Source: Amoeboaphelidium protococcarum (lineage: Eukaryota > Aphelidiomycota > Aphelidea). From it: a DNA stretch of 64,000 bases. Every line of letters starts with the position of its first letter. Position 1 is the first letter of the stretch. A program made the translations under genes and the position numbers. The stretch lies in NCBI GenBank assembly GCA_023515745.1, contig JALECJ010000254.1:1674001-1738000 (forward strand), read 5' to 3'. Below the pieces are notes generated by a model, which did no database searches, had not been told where the DNA came from, and worked only from the letters and a program-made list of their open reading frames with translations. Below, piece after piece: positions 23,322 to 36,123 of the stretch.

Positions 23322-25811
23322 TCAATTACCATTGTTTGCAACCGGTTCTTCTTTGATTTCCTAGCTCTAAGCAGGCTCTGCTTCCTTTTTGACTTCCATA
23401 CTAGTTTGATCCTCTTCAGTCATAGACAGAGGCTGCACCTCCTCTGCCACTTGCGGAAATCGGCACTCGTTCAATCCCTTCGCATTGAACTTGTCCAGCA
23501 CCGCCTGATCAATCGAGAAACCACCACCGACACTATCATCACCAAAGTTCATTCTAACTGTACCGCCCATATAAGAACTCACAGCCGGATAGTACTTGCC
23601 ATAGTACAAGTCTTTGAAAGCAATTCCCAAGTCTTGTCCATTGATAAAGTAGCGAATCCAACTTCCCTTACACACTGGACGAGGCAGACGGTAAGACACT
23701 GATTGATACTGACTGCGACCATCCCAATATCCCGGCAACGGATCACACGCGGCGCCTTCAGCAGACTCTAAAATACCATTACCATCAGCATCTTTACGTA
23801 GAGGAGGAAGACATATCATAACACCTAGGATATCGCCAGGTTGATACTGTTCATTTTACGAGTAATCAGCTACACCTAATGCCTAATGGAATAGCGAAGG
23901 CGGATCACTTCTAAACGAGTAACTAAAGCTGTCGAAACCGCAAGGAGCTTGTAAATCACCACTGATTTAAGACCAACCAATTCTCAAATTGGATTTCGGT
24001 GTCAGCTTTGGTAAGATCTCACATTCGAAATACCAAATTCCTTCATCAACACCATGAGATGCCTTGCACAAACGATAGCCTTTCTCATTCCAAATTGTAA
24101 GGCCATCAGACGAAAACTTGAACTACTACGCCGAATGGGTCGACTGATTAGACATGCGGACAGTGCCTTGATCTGCAGAAGGATTAGGCAAATCTGGATA
24201 AATTTTGATTATCGGCGTGTCCGGACTGATTTCCTTCTTAACCTTCTTCTTTTTAGGCTTCTTCTCAGACACATTGGCATCATTGACTGATTTGCGCTTA
24301 TTCTCCTTCTTTGACGTACCGCTCTTCTTTGAACCATTCGCGTCCTCTTTTAAATCGACACTGCTTGCACTCAACGACAATCTACCGCTCTTCTCCTTAC
24401 GAGCAATCAACTCTGGAGGCATTTCCACAATTCTTCCCTTGTAGATGACACCTTCCAACCTGCCAGTTCTCTTAGCTTCCATATCGGCTGGATAGCGAGA
24501 CGGATCAGTAAGAGCCCACCATCCGACTTATCCTCCCTAAACTGGCACGGTACTCTACAGCTGGATAGAAGAGTCCTAATGCTTACTGCAGATGAAGCGG
24601 GCAGGTGAATTTGAACTCAAAGCACTAGCAATACTGGAATGCCATGGCTCACCATACTTTGGCGTCTCACCGCGCTCTCTTGCATTCTCTACTCCCATGG
24701 AAATAGAAGGAGGCTTCTGCTTGTAGAAGAAACGATGCCAATTCTGTTCAACAAAGGTACATAAATGCTGCTTCCATTAGAAATAGGTGAGATGGTGGGT
24801 ATGTGTCAAATGATAAAGCACCAAATGGTTGATATCCGCCCAAAGAACGTGCAATCTTTTCAGCACCTCAGGATAAGAGTGCTTCGTCGGATCGCCTTCC
24901 AGAGCAGAGACAGTCTCAGGCTTCAAGTAGTGCTGAATATCAAAATTTGGCGACGTGCAACGCTAACACTCGTATTGATAATAATCATCACCAAGGAGAA
25001 TGCCAAACTCGACCAGAGTCGGAATACAATGAGGATGGTAGAATCGGTTGCATTTCACACACCGGATCGGTGGCTAGTACGGTAGGCTAAGTGGATTGTT
25101 GCAATAACATTATACCGGGCGCAGGTAAGGTAGACCAACTTATGGCTGAGGCTAAGCCACCTGCCTTGGATTCTTCGCCGGCTGAACATTGTCGCCGTCG
25201 CCGTTCTAATCAGTTTCGCTCTTCGCCGAAACGTCGGCCGATCCAGAAGCGACCGCGCCCGTTGCAGCAACAGGTGCCATTTGGCGCTGATCATTGTGAA
25301 TATTCTACTGCTGCTGCTGCTATTACTACTACTGCTGCTGTAATGCCATTGCAGCAAACCTTGCCATGTATTACTGATACTGTTCAGGAGTAGTTGGCAT
25401 CTAAAACATTTAACCAAACTACTGAGGATTCGCCATCATGAGTTACTATGGATTAACAGCTCCAGCTGGAGGTGGTACCATTTGCATCTACTATTACATC
25501 ATCATCAGCTATTAGATCATGGCAGGATTCATTTGCTAACCATACTACATAAACATTTGCATCTACTATTACGCAGCAGCAGCGTCTGCAGCACTGAGAG
25601 ATTGATGGGCATCTTGAGATGATTACTGCGTTCCACTCTATTCGCTACTGCCAGGAGCGTCGCGTACCACTTCAGCCGATGCATTCTCCAAAGGCGTGGT
25701 GTTGTCCTTCACGGGTGGAGCCGATGATTCGACAGAATTCAAAGAGTCTACACTTGTCAGAGAATCACCATTCTTAGCCAAAGAAGAATTACTTTGATCA
25801 ACAGAATCCAT
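23322..25811 (-). CDS. ASH2: ASH2/Bre2-like COMPASS subunit
   Basis: An 829-residue single exon. The N-terminal 200 residues are low complexity with a 12-Gln tract and Met/Gln-rich stretches. Then comes an atypical PHD-like finger (CYCNNPLSLPYQPPIRCVKC ... FYHPHC) and a winged-helix region. The SPRY domain (FKFSSDGLTIWNEKGYRLCK; ASHGVDEGIWYFECEI; FSYSFRSDPPSLFHQALG; GDILGVMICLPP; WIRYFINGQDLGIAFKDLYY) matches ASH2L closely. A Lys-rich, NLS-like segment (KKPKKKKVKKE) precedes SPRY. ASH2 stimulates SET1/MLL histone H3K4 methylation in the nucleus. The C-terminus is an acidic tail. Confidence 0.94.
25305..25340 (-). repeat. Poly-Gln tract, CAG mixed with TAA/TAG
   Basis: Twelve consecutive Gln codons in ASH2, seven CAG and five TAA/TAG, so it looks like an interrupted CTG repeat on the plus strand. 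Confidence 0.8.
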
Positions 25812-26425
25812 AATTTGCGTAGGAAAACTCTTTCGTAGTTTTGCAAAATGCAAGAACAAGTATTTTCTGAAAAAGATATAGACGAGAGAGCTGGTCGTAC
25901 GTCCGTCCGTCAGTCAGGAAAAGAACGAAAAATGACGATTGTGAGTCGGCCGACGAGAGAAACCAGAGCGATGAGTGCGAGCGATCGCGCGAGATGTTGT
26001 GAAATAACACTCGCAACGCATACCGTTTCATGGCAATCTTCTTGGTACATTGTTGAAACTGGTTTCATGGATTCTAGCCATTAGTTTACTTGTAACACTT
26101 GAGATCCATTTCGCGTCTGACTAGACAATCTTGATTTTAATTGAAAATGTTTGAGAGCTTTCGCCACATTCGGCGAATCTTCAGAACCGATCGCTGTCTT
26201 GAATTGATGCCTCTCATATATAATGAGTATTGCTAAATTCATGAACTGCATGAAATTTTCAGTTCTGCTACAGTTCTTACCAATGTATTTGCGCGTATAT
26301 TCTCATATTTGTTAAGTCGACTGTTATTTCATCACTTCAACTCAGTTACTGCCAGCACTTAGCTTTTGATTTAATCTCTTTATTTTGCTTTTTGAATCAA
26401 ATAACTTTACTGGTTAACGAACGAA
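25812..26425. other. Divergent ASH2/MPC1 promoter region
   Basis: 614 bp between two divergent start codons. It contains a GC-richer part (25880-25990, CGxCCG/ACGTCCGTCCG-like motifs) and an AT-rich part near MPC1. No convincing gene is seen in any frame. Confidence 0.45.
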
Positions 26426-26906
26426 ATGTCAGCAACTACCTCAAGTAAATTCGTGTAATATTTACAAAGTCCAGACTTTAGAAAGTATCTCATGAGTACG
26501 GTAAGTTTCCAAAATTATCATCATAGTACTGATTAGTGATTGATTATAACTGTAGCACTTTTGGGGTCCAGTCGCTAATTGGGGACTTCCGCTGGCAGCG
26601 TATAATGATCTCAAGTCTTAGAGTCCGGATTATATTTCACCAAATATGACCACCGCCATGACAGTTTACTCTCTGCTTTTTATGCGATTTGCCTGGTAGG
26701 TGCTGCCTAGAAATTATCTTTTATTCGCGTGTCACGCCACGAACGAGTCTCTGCAGCTCACCCAACTCTACCGATGGGCCAATTGGAAGTACGATTGGGG
26801 TCTGCCTAAGATTGGATTTGGATCTCAAGTCAAGTCTAACGTTATGCCTGATATTGACACCAATTCTAAAGTTGACTGGAACGATAGTCGCAGTAAATCA
26901 GATTGA
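26426..26906 (+). CDS. MPC1: Mitochondrial pyruvate carrier 1
   Basis: Two exons (26426-26500, 26556-26906) with a 55-nt phase-0 intron; 141 aa. The MPC family signature HFWGPVANWGLPLAAYNDLK starts right after the splice site, with the second and third helices at TTAMTVYSLLFMRFAW and NYLLFACHATNESLQLTQ. MPC1 pairs with an MPC2-type partner to import pyruvate across the inner mitochondrial membrane. The polar C-terminal extension after RWANWKYDW is about 30 residues longer than in many homologues. Confidence 0.93.
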
Positions 26907-27125
26907 ATCTAAAATTTATATAGTTGTGTGATACTACCATCTGTGTTGATTCAGGCGGTGATTTCAATTTGTGTGTGTGTGTGTTCAGGGGTCACTCTGA
27001 ATTGTAAAGCATTCAACGCGCCATTTTTACGCCAGACAATAGACAATAGTGCCTCTTTTATAATCCAATTTCTCCACATTTTACACCAGTAACAAAATAA
27101 TATATTTTCTCACGAGGATTCTAAT

Positions 27126-29378
27126 ATGAAAGCTATTGCGCTTTACGATTTCAGCGGTGATAAATCAAACGAAGAAATCTCATTTCTAGCTGGCGACTAC
27201 ATTGAAGTCTTGAATGATGGTGGAGACGATGGCTGGTGGCATGGAAAGACTGCGAATGGTCAGGTTGGTATATTTCCTAGATTGTATGTTGAGAAGCTTG
27301 ATGCTATTACAGCAGATCACGATGATTTCCATAGCGCTCGTGATGAAAGCCCACAATAGTTGCCATACAATGAAAAGCCTCCCACGCCTCCAATGACCAC
27401 TAGAGATGCATTGGAGAAGCAGAAGGCTGGTGGCTAGCTGTTAGCTGAAGACTCGAATGCAAGACTGAATGTCACGTCAAATGAAGAGGCTGTCGGTGCT
27501 ACTCTTGATCGAACTGGATCTTCGGCGTCAGCATGGGCCTCTCAACTGGCTGATCGTTTGAGAACAATGACCATGTAGAATGAGCAAATGTAGAATGCGC
27601 GCGAGAACATCAGCAGTCAGTAGTTGAATGGTAATAGCTCGCCTTCAATGTCCACATTTCCTGTTGAAACTCCTGCCCCTCCTTTACCATTAGTGCCCAC
27701 CACTCTGACGACTCCATCCGGTTACAATAGACTGGGTAGAATTAGTTCTGACAACTTTGCTCGCGATACTGAAGGAGCGATGACTGGAGGTGGCAGCACT
27801 TATATAACTAGTCCTTAGCATTCTCGCACTGGCACCCTGCGTGGCGCACCTATATCGTCCTCCGAATTGTTCTCCTAAGGACATCCGGCTGATGCATTAA
27901 CTTCCATCCAATCCGGTGGCACTCCAGACTCTTTGGGATCTCCTGAATAGACTGTAGTTTCTTCGCGTCAAGTTACTGATGTATCTGCCGCTGGTACTGG
28001 ACTCAAACAGAATAAGCTGCCTTCCAAGATTTTTAACCGATTTGGATTCTTTGTATCTTCTGGTGTAGAAGATTATCTGCTGAAAGAAATATCTTTGATT
28101 CCAGATGTGAGTGTTAAGCATTACTTTATTGAGTCAGTGTCTGAAGGAGATGACGCGTCCTATAAGTGGAAGTACGCGCCTTATGCAACGAAGTTTGATG
28201 TTTGTGTGACTGGGCATTTAGTAAAGACTGGCCTATTGAGTTCGCAAGTCTGGTTTTAGGTGCATGAGAAAACGACAGATTCTCATTTTTGTCGCAAGTT
28301 GAAGCATTTTGAGTGGCTTCATGCTCAGTTGGAAAAAGAGTTTCCACTTCTGGCAATATATCCGATGCCTGATTGTGAATACAGTCATTATGGCAGTAAG
28401 GCTTATGATTTGGTTCACAACAAGAATGTTCTGTAGTCGCAGTTTGCAGGTGGAAAGACAGGGAATTAATATTTGGAGCTGCAGAGACGCTCATTGGAAA
28501 GATATATCCGCAGGATTGCGTCTCATCCGGTGTTTAGTCAAAGTGAGTCTTATAAATTTTTTGTTACTTGTAGCAGTGATCAGGAGTACAAAGTTGGCAG
28601 GAAGCGTATTGAGAAGATTTTGTCCATGAAGAATTTAGGAGAGAAATTCTTTGATAAAGTGCACATATCTAATCAGAATGAGACGTTACGCGCCATGAAC
28701 AATATCGAGAACATGAAAGTCAGTATGCTAGCTTATCAGAATTATGTTCAAGAGTTTTAGATGAAGACGGCTCTACTTCTGGACAGCATCGAGCAATTGC
28801 GTTAATGCAGCTCATTGTTCTTTTCGCTGAGTCCTGCGATTAAGAATCTGAATGTTCGTCTTAGCATGTCTCTTATTCGCTTGGTGGGCGCGTCACAGCT
28901 TGAAGATGGTTGGTGTTGGCATGGAAAGCAGTGTTAGTAGTGCTCCTCTATTAATCAAGAGTTTCCTNNNNNNNNNNNNNNNNNNNNNNNNNNNNNNNNN
29001 NNNNNNNNNNNNNNNNNNNNNNNNNNNNNNAATTAGAGTGTGAACAATGCGCACATCCCAATCATTGAAGAGTCTTATGAGTTGTCGCAGTACATTGATA
29101 GATTTAACAAGCTAGTGGAAGTCCATCAAAAGTTAACTTCAACGTTGCAAGCTTGTCTTAAGAATACCGAAAAGAAGAATCTGGAAGTGTCTGCAATGGA
29201 GCACTTGTTCAAGAGAGCAAAATTGATCCATGGAGTGGTATCTGCAGAGATGGAGCTACTTCACGTTCAAGTTGTGGAAGATCTGCAAAGATTGACGCGA
29301 AATCTGAGCAATGAAATTGCCCATCACCATAAGAGCATGTCAGAGAAATTTAACGGCGTTGGCGATATCCAACAGTGA
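27126..29378 (+). CDS. SH3-PX-BAR sorting nexin (SNX9/18/33-like)
   Basis: 750 codons including a 63-N gap that keeps frame. The N-terminal SH3 domain (residues 1-60) reads AIALYDFSGDKSNEEISFLA ... GWWHGKTANGQVGIFPRLYV. A Ser/Thr/Pro/Gln-rich linker to about residue 300 is followed by a PX domain (WFQVHEKTTDSHFCRKLKHF as the basic phosphoinositide-binding edge, then PPxxP-like and RRSLERYIRRIASHPVF). The C-terminus is a BAR domain (SYELSQYIDRFNKLVEVHQK through the end). SNX9-type proteins bind dynamin/WASP partners through SH3 and remodel endocytic membranes. Its last 55 nt overlap the antisense gene at 29324-30310. Confidence 0.93.
28968..29030. other. Assembly gap (63 N) in the SNX9-like gene
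   Basis: A run of 63 N inside the BAR region. Flanking codons stay in the same frame, so the gap length is probably correct and about 21 residues are unknown. Confidence 0.98.
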
Positions 29379-30310
29379 ATAAATGATTAAGAGGAATGAT
29401 TTTAAATTCTATTACCACGGCTAAACTGCTCATTTATTTCCTTCTGTCTTTGTTCTTGCTCACGCAAGTATGCCAAGTGCTTTTGATACATGTACTCCTC
29501 CTTCTCTCTATTCAGAGCTCTCTTCTCCAAAGTTTCCATTTTCGCGTGAGATTTTTTCATCTAATCTATATAATCTTCAAGTTCTTACTACTGTTGTTAA
29601 TGAGATGTAGATTTCTGTGATTTCTTCTGCTTGTCCGCCCGTTTGATAGTCAGATCCGCAACTTCTGGATGCCACTCTGCTTGTTTGAACTCGACAGTTT
29701 GTGATTCTGTTGACTGCGGCAGTTTGACTTTTTGACACAGTTTCAGCAACCTTTATGATTGGCCTTTGCCTATGAGTATGATACTAGTACTATCAGTCAT
29801 TGTGAAATCATCTCTCTAAATTTATCCGCCATTACCTGAGGAGTAGCCACTTTTTCTTCGCCGCAATCTCTTGTTTAATCCAGATGTCTACTCTTCATCC
29901 ACTGGAGATGTTTGCTTTGATGCGGGCGCAGACTTTGACCGGAGATCCATTCCTGTTTATTACTCGGTGGACAATTGCAATGGATTCGCTGACGGTAGTG
30001 AAGTCCTGCGAGCCGATGTACCAACAACAAGAGGCTATGCACTAGATTGAGCAAACCTTAATTTCTTATTCAGCTGTGTGGAGATTTTGAGTTTACCACC
30101 AGAGGATAAATGATCAGTTTCCGGAGACGTTGGTAAAGAATCTGGCTTAAACTCGTCGTCATCTTCTTGACTTAATCGCCTCTTGCGGCGACTGGTTGAC
30201 TCTGACAACTAAATGCTCTCACCCACTGGACTTGACGGCCTGCTTATTAACGGAGCCAGAATTTATCTTGATTTTCTAACTATTCTCTTCCATATCTTCC
30301 CAGCTACCAT
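29324..30310 (-). CDS. Unrecognised basic, low-complexity coiled-coil protein
   Basis: A 328-codon frame with several TAG/TAA Gln codons. It has a Ser/Arg-rich N-terminal half with two bipartite basic clusters (SRRKRRLSQEDDDEF; LNKRLRRRKSGYSSG), suggesting a nuclear protein. A central segment (EWHPEVADLTIKRADKQKK) precedes a long helix rich in Glu/Lys/Gln that ends in REQEQRQKEINEQFSRG. No family is recognised. The exact start is uncertain, since upstream frames look equally coding and a 45-nt GTAATG..TAG segment in the middle could be an in-frame intron. The 3' end overlaps the SNX9-like gene on the other strand. Confidence 0.5.
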
Positions 30311-30634
30311 GTTGACTCTTATTCTGTGGTTCGGAATAAACGATGAGGACAGAGATTATAATGCAAACTTTCTCTTAGAAATATCAATAATGACTCAGAA
30401 TGTATGAGCTGACAATTATAAATGGACGTAAACTAACAATAAAGTTACGGACTTGGTCCTATGCAATTTTACTGAGCTAGTTTGCAAAGTTTGTTGTTTC
30501 AAACAAGAGCTGTAAAAGCGTCGATTAGAAAAATTGCAGTTGATTTTCTCTTGATACAAAACAAATGAACAATAGAAGTCCGGCTTAAGCAAGAGAGAGT
30601 TGGTGAGAATCTATTCGTGGATATCATCTATGAT
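30311..30634. other. Spacer between two minus-strand genes
   Basis: 324 bp, AT-rich, with no supported gene; probably promoter of the basic coiled-coil gene and 3' region of the membrane-protein gene. Confidence 0.4.
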
Positions 30635-31219
30635 TCACATGGCCTTGACTAGTTTTCTGTCGTCCAGAAAAGGTAATGATCTGGATCTTCTGTTTAAATG
30701 ACCATATAATAGAGGTGCGCCAATCGCTTGTTATCTGTTCGGTCTCAATTTCAAGTGCCAAATAGGCAAAGTTTATGATTTTCCAGCGGAGGGAAGATAC
30801 CGATCGCGTATAGGAAAACCAAAGATCTCATCAAGCGGTGAGAGTTGCCAGTCGGAATTGTCTTCAAATTCTTAACCATTCACGTCTTTTACGGCATCAA
30901 CTTGGTGTATAGAATCGCCTTCGCATTAGCTTGTAGGAGTTTCAGTATATAAATTTAATGGCCGCCTTGTTTCATCAGACTGCCTCCATTTTAGAAGTAA
31001 AAGAGGGACACTAATCACTACCATGCAAGTCCTGCGAACAACACTAAAAACAAAGTTAATAATACTAAAGATAAGAGACATACTTTTATTTATCGTATAT
31101 ATTAATTGTTTCAATACTACGTATAAAGTCAAGAGAAAGCAAATTACGAGGGACCAGTCCCGACTAATCGACATCAGATGATCCGCCCATGATACACCAC
31201 AACTCGTGATGTTACACAT
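30635..31219 (-). CDS. Small two-span membrane protein, unrecognised
   Basis: 194 residues from ATG 31219 to TGA 30637-30635 with in-frame TAA Gln codons. Two hydrophobic helices (LVICFLLTLYVVLKQLIYTI and LIFSIINFVFSVV ... VVISVPLLLL) are followed by a polar tail with the short motifs LSPLDEIFGFPIRDRYLPSA and RRSRSLPFLDD. The conserved-looking tail and the clear change from membrane to polar composition support a real gene. No family was recognised, and the plus strand also has a TGA-free frame here, which lowers confidence. Confidence 0.45.
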
Positions 31220-31322
31220 CACCTGACAAAGCCAGTTGAATTATCACGGTAAAATGCTATTTTATACACACATATATATTTTAGTATTTCACAAGGCTAA
31301 TAATATTAATGCCAATACAATT

Positions 31323-32798
31323 TCAGTAATCAGGAGAGAATTCCAGCATCGCGCTATTCATCAACTTTCTCTTCTTTTTATCAGCGCCAGTAATCTCCCA
31401 AGTCTTGCGATCATCTGGGAAGGGATTTTGCCAATCCTAATCGCGAAATTATTGACTTCTACCAGCAAACTACGGTCTATTCAAACTAGTCTATTACTGG
31501 TCCTGTCCTTTCAAAAAAGAGTTTATATCTCTGACAACATTTGACTTATCTTTCTTAACTTGTCCACTCAACTATGGCTTCAAGTAGCCTTTATATTAGC
31601 GAAGACCCAAATTTAACACGTCAGAAAATAGCTTAGATATCAAACCAGACAACGGACTCCCCGCTTACTAGGATGCAAAGATGATCTCATCAAATAGTCG
31701 AATATACAGTCGCGATCTCTCGGTGGTAGAGCGAGTCTGTGGAAATAGAGCTGCGTCGGAATTCTAGTAGAAATATTTCAACCCATTTAGGAGACTCATG
31801 AACTGAGTTGCTTGCTCTTGCGTGAATGTCTTCAACTCTACAAACTGCAAAATAGTCTGACAAATCTTGGGCAGAGGAGAGCTACTATCACTGGGAGCAA
31901 ACTATTAATACAGCACTGTATCATCATCAGATAGTGGAATATACTATGTCGCATCCACCAGTTGCTGACACTTTTCGTCACAATCTTCCATGCTCGCCAT
32001 CGATCCACACTGAACAATACGAACAAAACTCGATAAAGCGGGATGATTATATTTCACTATAGGCAGCTTAAGAGTAACATTATTATCTCGCTCTACGATT
32101 TGGTTTACAAAACAACACGTGTCTGAACTTGTAAGAGCGAACGTGTTGGATTAACCAGGTGCTCCAGGTAAAGACATGAAAGCAACTTTGTCTTTGGGAA
32201 TATTTTTACCTTCCGACATTGATACATTAACCGCTACCATTGGCTTACTCTTCAGACTCACATAGTTTATCAGCAGAGCTTTGTCAGCAACCTTTTCAAT
32301 CTATAATCGTTTATCCACAAGCTCGCCATCAGTACAGAGATAAAGAGAATCATTGACAATAAATGACTTGAACTCGAACGTATCGCGTACGATGTTCATC
32401 AGAGCCAGAGAAAGCGAATTAAGTGATGAGACTGCGACAGAGATACAAATCTACTCACTCAAGTTTTGTGAACTCTGCTGTCTAACAGCATTGCTGGGCA
32501 ACTCTTGATCAATATAGATGAGCGATATATTCAGCCGGGTAGTTCTATTTGCAGTCAATTTGGTGAGAATATTCTCAAGGAACGGCGCATCCATACCAGA
32601 TCCCATATCGAAGATGCAGCATATTGATCCAACATCCGCCACCGAAGGACAGTTAATTTTCGGCTCTAAAATTAATTCTTAAACTTTCTAATGATCTTAT
32701 CTGCTATCCAATAGATTATTCGCTGCTGAACTAGCATATTGCACGATAGAGTTGACATCTAAAGCAGAGTGATTACTTACACGAAGCCAACGCGACAT
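31323..32798 (-). CDS. Unrecognised 491-residue protein with vWA-like segment
   Basis: A single open frame from ATG 32798 with about 20 TAA/TAG Gln codons. Residues 50-110 (SICCIFDMGSGMDAPFLENI ... LNISLIYIDQ) alternate buried strands and helices and carry a D-x-G-S-G-M loop reminiscent of a von Willebrand A MIDAS (D-x-S-x-S), though the second Ser pattern is altered. Predicted helices follow (KTFTQEQATQFMSLLNGLKY; SRLYIRLFDEIIFASQQAGS), then a Gln-rich stretch and a basic C-terminus (GADKKKRKLMNSAM). Codon use resembles neighbouring genes. The family is not recognised; Integrator/Mediator-like vWA proteins are a possibility only. Confidence 0.6.
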
Positions 32799-33239
32799 CT
32801 TCAATTAAATTTCAAATAGTTGAGACGTCCAACAAAAAACGAAGGAGAAAAATAGGAAAAATGACTTTGCTCTGAGTGATGTTAGAGTACAACAATCAAT
32901 AGAGAGAAAGCTCTAAGGCTAGGAAAGTGATAGAAATATATCGTGAAAGTTATCGGAGAAATTAGTAACTGATTCCACTGTGAACTGAATTATCGCGCAA
33001 TAGATCCAGGAACCTTCATTCACACGAGGATGTGTCTTACCTTAGTGTGCTTTATTAACTGACTGATCTATTGCAATTGTTCATTCCTTCGAAATCGCAA
33101 ATCGCGCGAGCGGCTGGTCAACCTTTACCGAAATTTTGAGATTGCAAAGTTTTCGTGCGATTATTCTTCCGTTATTGCAAGGAATTTATAATCCATCAGG
33201 CACTTCCTCTAGTGAATATATACACGTTAGATTATTAAA
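32799..33239. other. Divergent promoter region upstream of eL8
   Basis: 441 bp between divergent starts. A TCGCGCGAGCGG GC island lies near 33101-33112 in otherwise AT-rich DNA. No gene is seen. Confidence 0.45.
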
Positions 33240-34094
33240 ATGGTAAGCTATTAATTTAGAAATACGCGTTATTCATACCATATTATAATCCGCTTTTGAT
33301 TTATGTAGGCTCCAAAGGGAAAGAAAGTAGCCGCTAATCCAGCGGCAGCTCCTAAAAAGTCGAGCACTCCATCAAATCCATTGATTTAAAAGAAGCCACG
33401 CAACTTTGGCATTGGAAATGATATTCAGCCAAAGCGTGATCTGTCCCGCTTCGTCAAGTGGCCTAAATATGTTCGCCTGTAGAGATAGAAGGCTATTCTG
33501 AAGATGCGCCTGAAGGTTCCTCCATCCATCAACTAGTTCTCGCGTGTGTTGGACAAAAACACTGCGGTACAGGCATTGAAATTGTTGGGCAAGTACAGAC
33601 CAGAGACTAAGGCTTAGAAGAAGGAGCGTTTGACTGCTGTCGCTCAAGCCACTGCAGATGGCAAGAAGGTGGAGAAGAGTGGAAAGAAGCCTCTGTTTGT
33701 CAAATACGGTATTAACCACGTCACTGCGCTGGTTGAGAATAAAAAGGCACAGCTCGTGCTCATCAGCAATGATGTCGATCCTATCGAGATTGTCGTCTGG
33801 TTGCCTGCTCTTTGCAGAAAGATGGGTGTCCCATATGCTATCATTAAGGGAAAAGCACGTCTGGGAACTTTGGTGCACCAGAAGACTGCCACCGCTGTTG
33901 CAATCTGTGACGTGCGTGAAGAGGACAAGGCTGAGCTCGCCTCCCTCGTCAAGGCTGTCAAGGCTAATTATAACGATAAGGTTGATGAGATTAGAAAGAC
34001 TTGGGGTGGTGGTGTTATGGGTATCAAGAGCTAGCAGAAGACTTTGAAGAAGGCCAAGGCTGCTGGTGTTCCTCTACAGTAAGTACAGGCTTGA
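33240..34094 (+). CDS. RPL7A: Large-subunit ribosomal protein eL8 (L7a)
   Basis: The ATG at 33240-33242 is followed immediately by a 66-nt intron (33243-33308), then the body from 33309; 262 aa. Hallmarks are [20 protein letters not shown] (TAA read as Gln), [19 protein letters not shown], and the L7Ae/L30e fold [39 protein letters not shown] and [14 protein letters not shown]. This gene proves the reassignment of TAA and TAG, since both occur at conserved positions. An intron placed directly after the start codon is common in highly expressed ribosomal-protein genes of fungi. Confidence 0.97.
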
Positions 34095-34285
34095 ATTTAG
34101 CCGCTTTGAATAAATATAATCTTTCAACAGCTTATTTTTTACGCGTTATATTGATTCTAGTTGTCGATCCAGATAATTATCTAATATCTGTCAACAATGC
34201 AATTTTTGACGGGTAACTAGTAAAATGGTTTAGATACTGTAAAGCAAAGGTAAACAATTAAAGTATGTTCTTAATAGGTATTCAT

Positions 34286-35323
<1,038 letters not shown>

Positions 35324-35477
35324 TATAGATATTATTTAATGCTTTGAGCTTCCTCGGTGGTTAGAATTAGAGAAATAACGCTGTGTGTAAAACTGTAGAT
35401 ATTCGAAGGCATTGAAAATTGATCAAATGTAGAACTGAAATCGATTGGTAAATGTAAAAACTACGATGTCATCAGTT

Positions 35478-35726
35478 TCAATTAGATTTAAAGTATGATA
35501 AATTTAATTTATTACGCCCATTAAATTGATAATACAATGCTGAAATTTGTGCCAAATTTCCTACAAACATTTTAATGCGGCAATCTGAAAGTGAAAAGTC
35601 GAGTTGGTTACAGACATCAAAGAGCTCAACCATACGCGAATATAAGTCAATAATGAAACTTTAACTCGAAAGGAGGACTTACGCGACTTAACTAACCAAA
35701 CAACTTGATAAGGCAAATTTAGTCAT
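35478..35726 (-). CDS. Possible small protein, unrecognised
   Basis: An 82-codon frame from ATG 35726 to TGA 35480-35478 using three TAA as Gln. It encodes amphipathic helices (FIIDLYSRMVELFDVCNQLD; LAQISALYYQF) with no clear domain. It lies in the 800-bp region between RIO2 and glutamate 5-kinase and could equally be a chance frame under a one-stop code. Confidence 0.3.
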
Positions 35727-36123
35727 TGAGCAAAAGAGAGATACCGCCAAGAATGTTTGTGTAATACAATCAATCTCATCGGAAGTTTAAAAACATTGAA
35801 CCAACACACTGCACAACTACTATGTTAGGAATACACATGTAGGAGAAATTAAAACACACTCGACTGTTCGAAAAATTTCTATAGTTTATTCTATAGTTGC
35901 TTTATACCAGATAAACCACGATTATATACGCGAGTAACGGCGCAATGGTGACTCATGTTAGCCGGACAAGGGAGAGATTTCGCATTAGCCCGACCGACAT
36001 CGATCGATCACCGTGCGAACACAAACTTGTAATCACAAAATTCAACAAGCCGTCCTCAACTTGGCAACGCGACTCCCTTTCTATCTATCTATCTATCCGT
36101 GTGTGTCTATGCAAACAAAATAA
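35727..36123. other. Upstream region of glutamate 5-kinase
   Basis: About 400 bp. It includes a TCTA/CTAT tetranucleotide microsatellite at about 36079-36097 followed by a short GTGTGTGT run, just before the start codon. No gene is supported. Confidence 0.5.

Noticed and set aside
36079-36097. CTAT repeats as possible CRISPR-like array
   Set aside because: Simple tetranucleotide microsatellite without spacers; the genome is eukaryotic.
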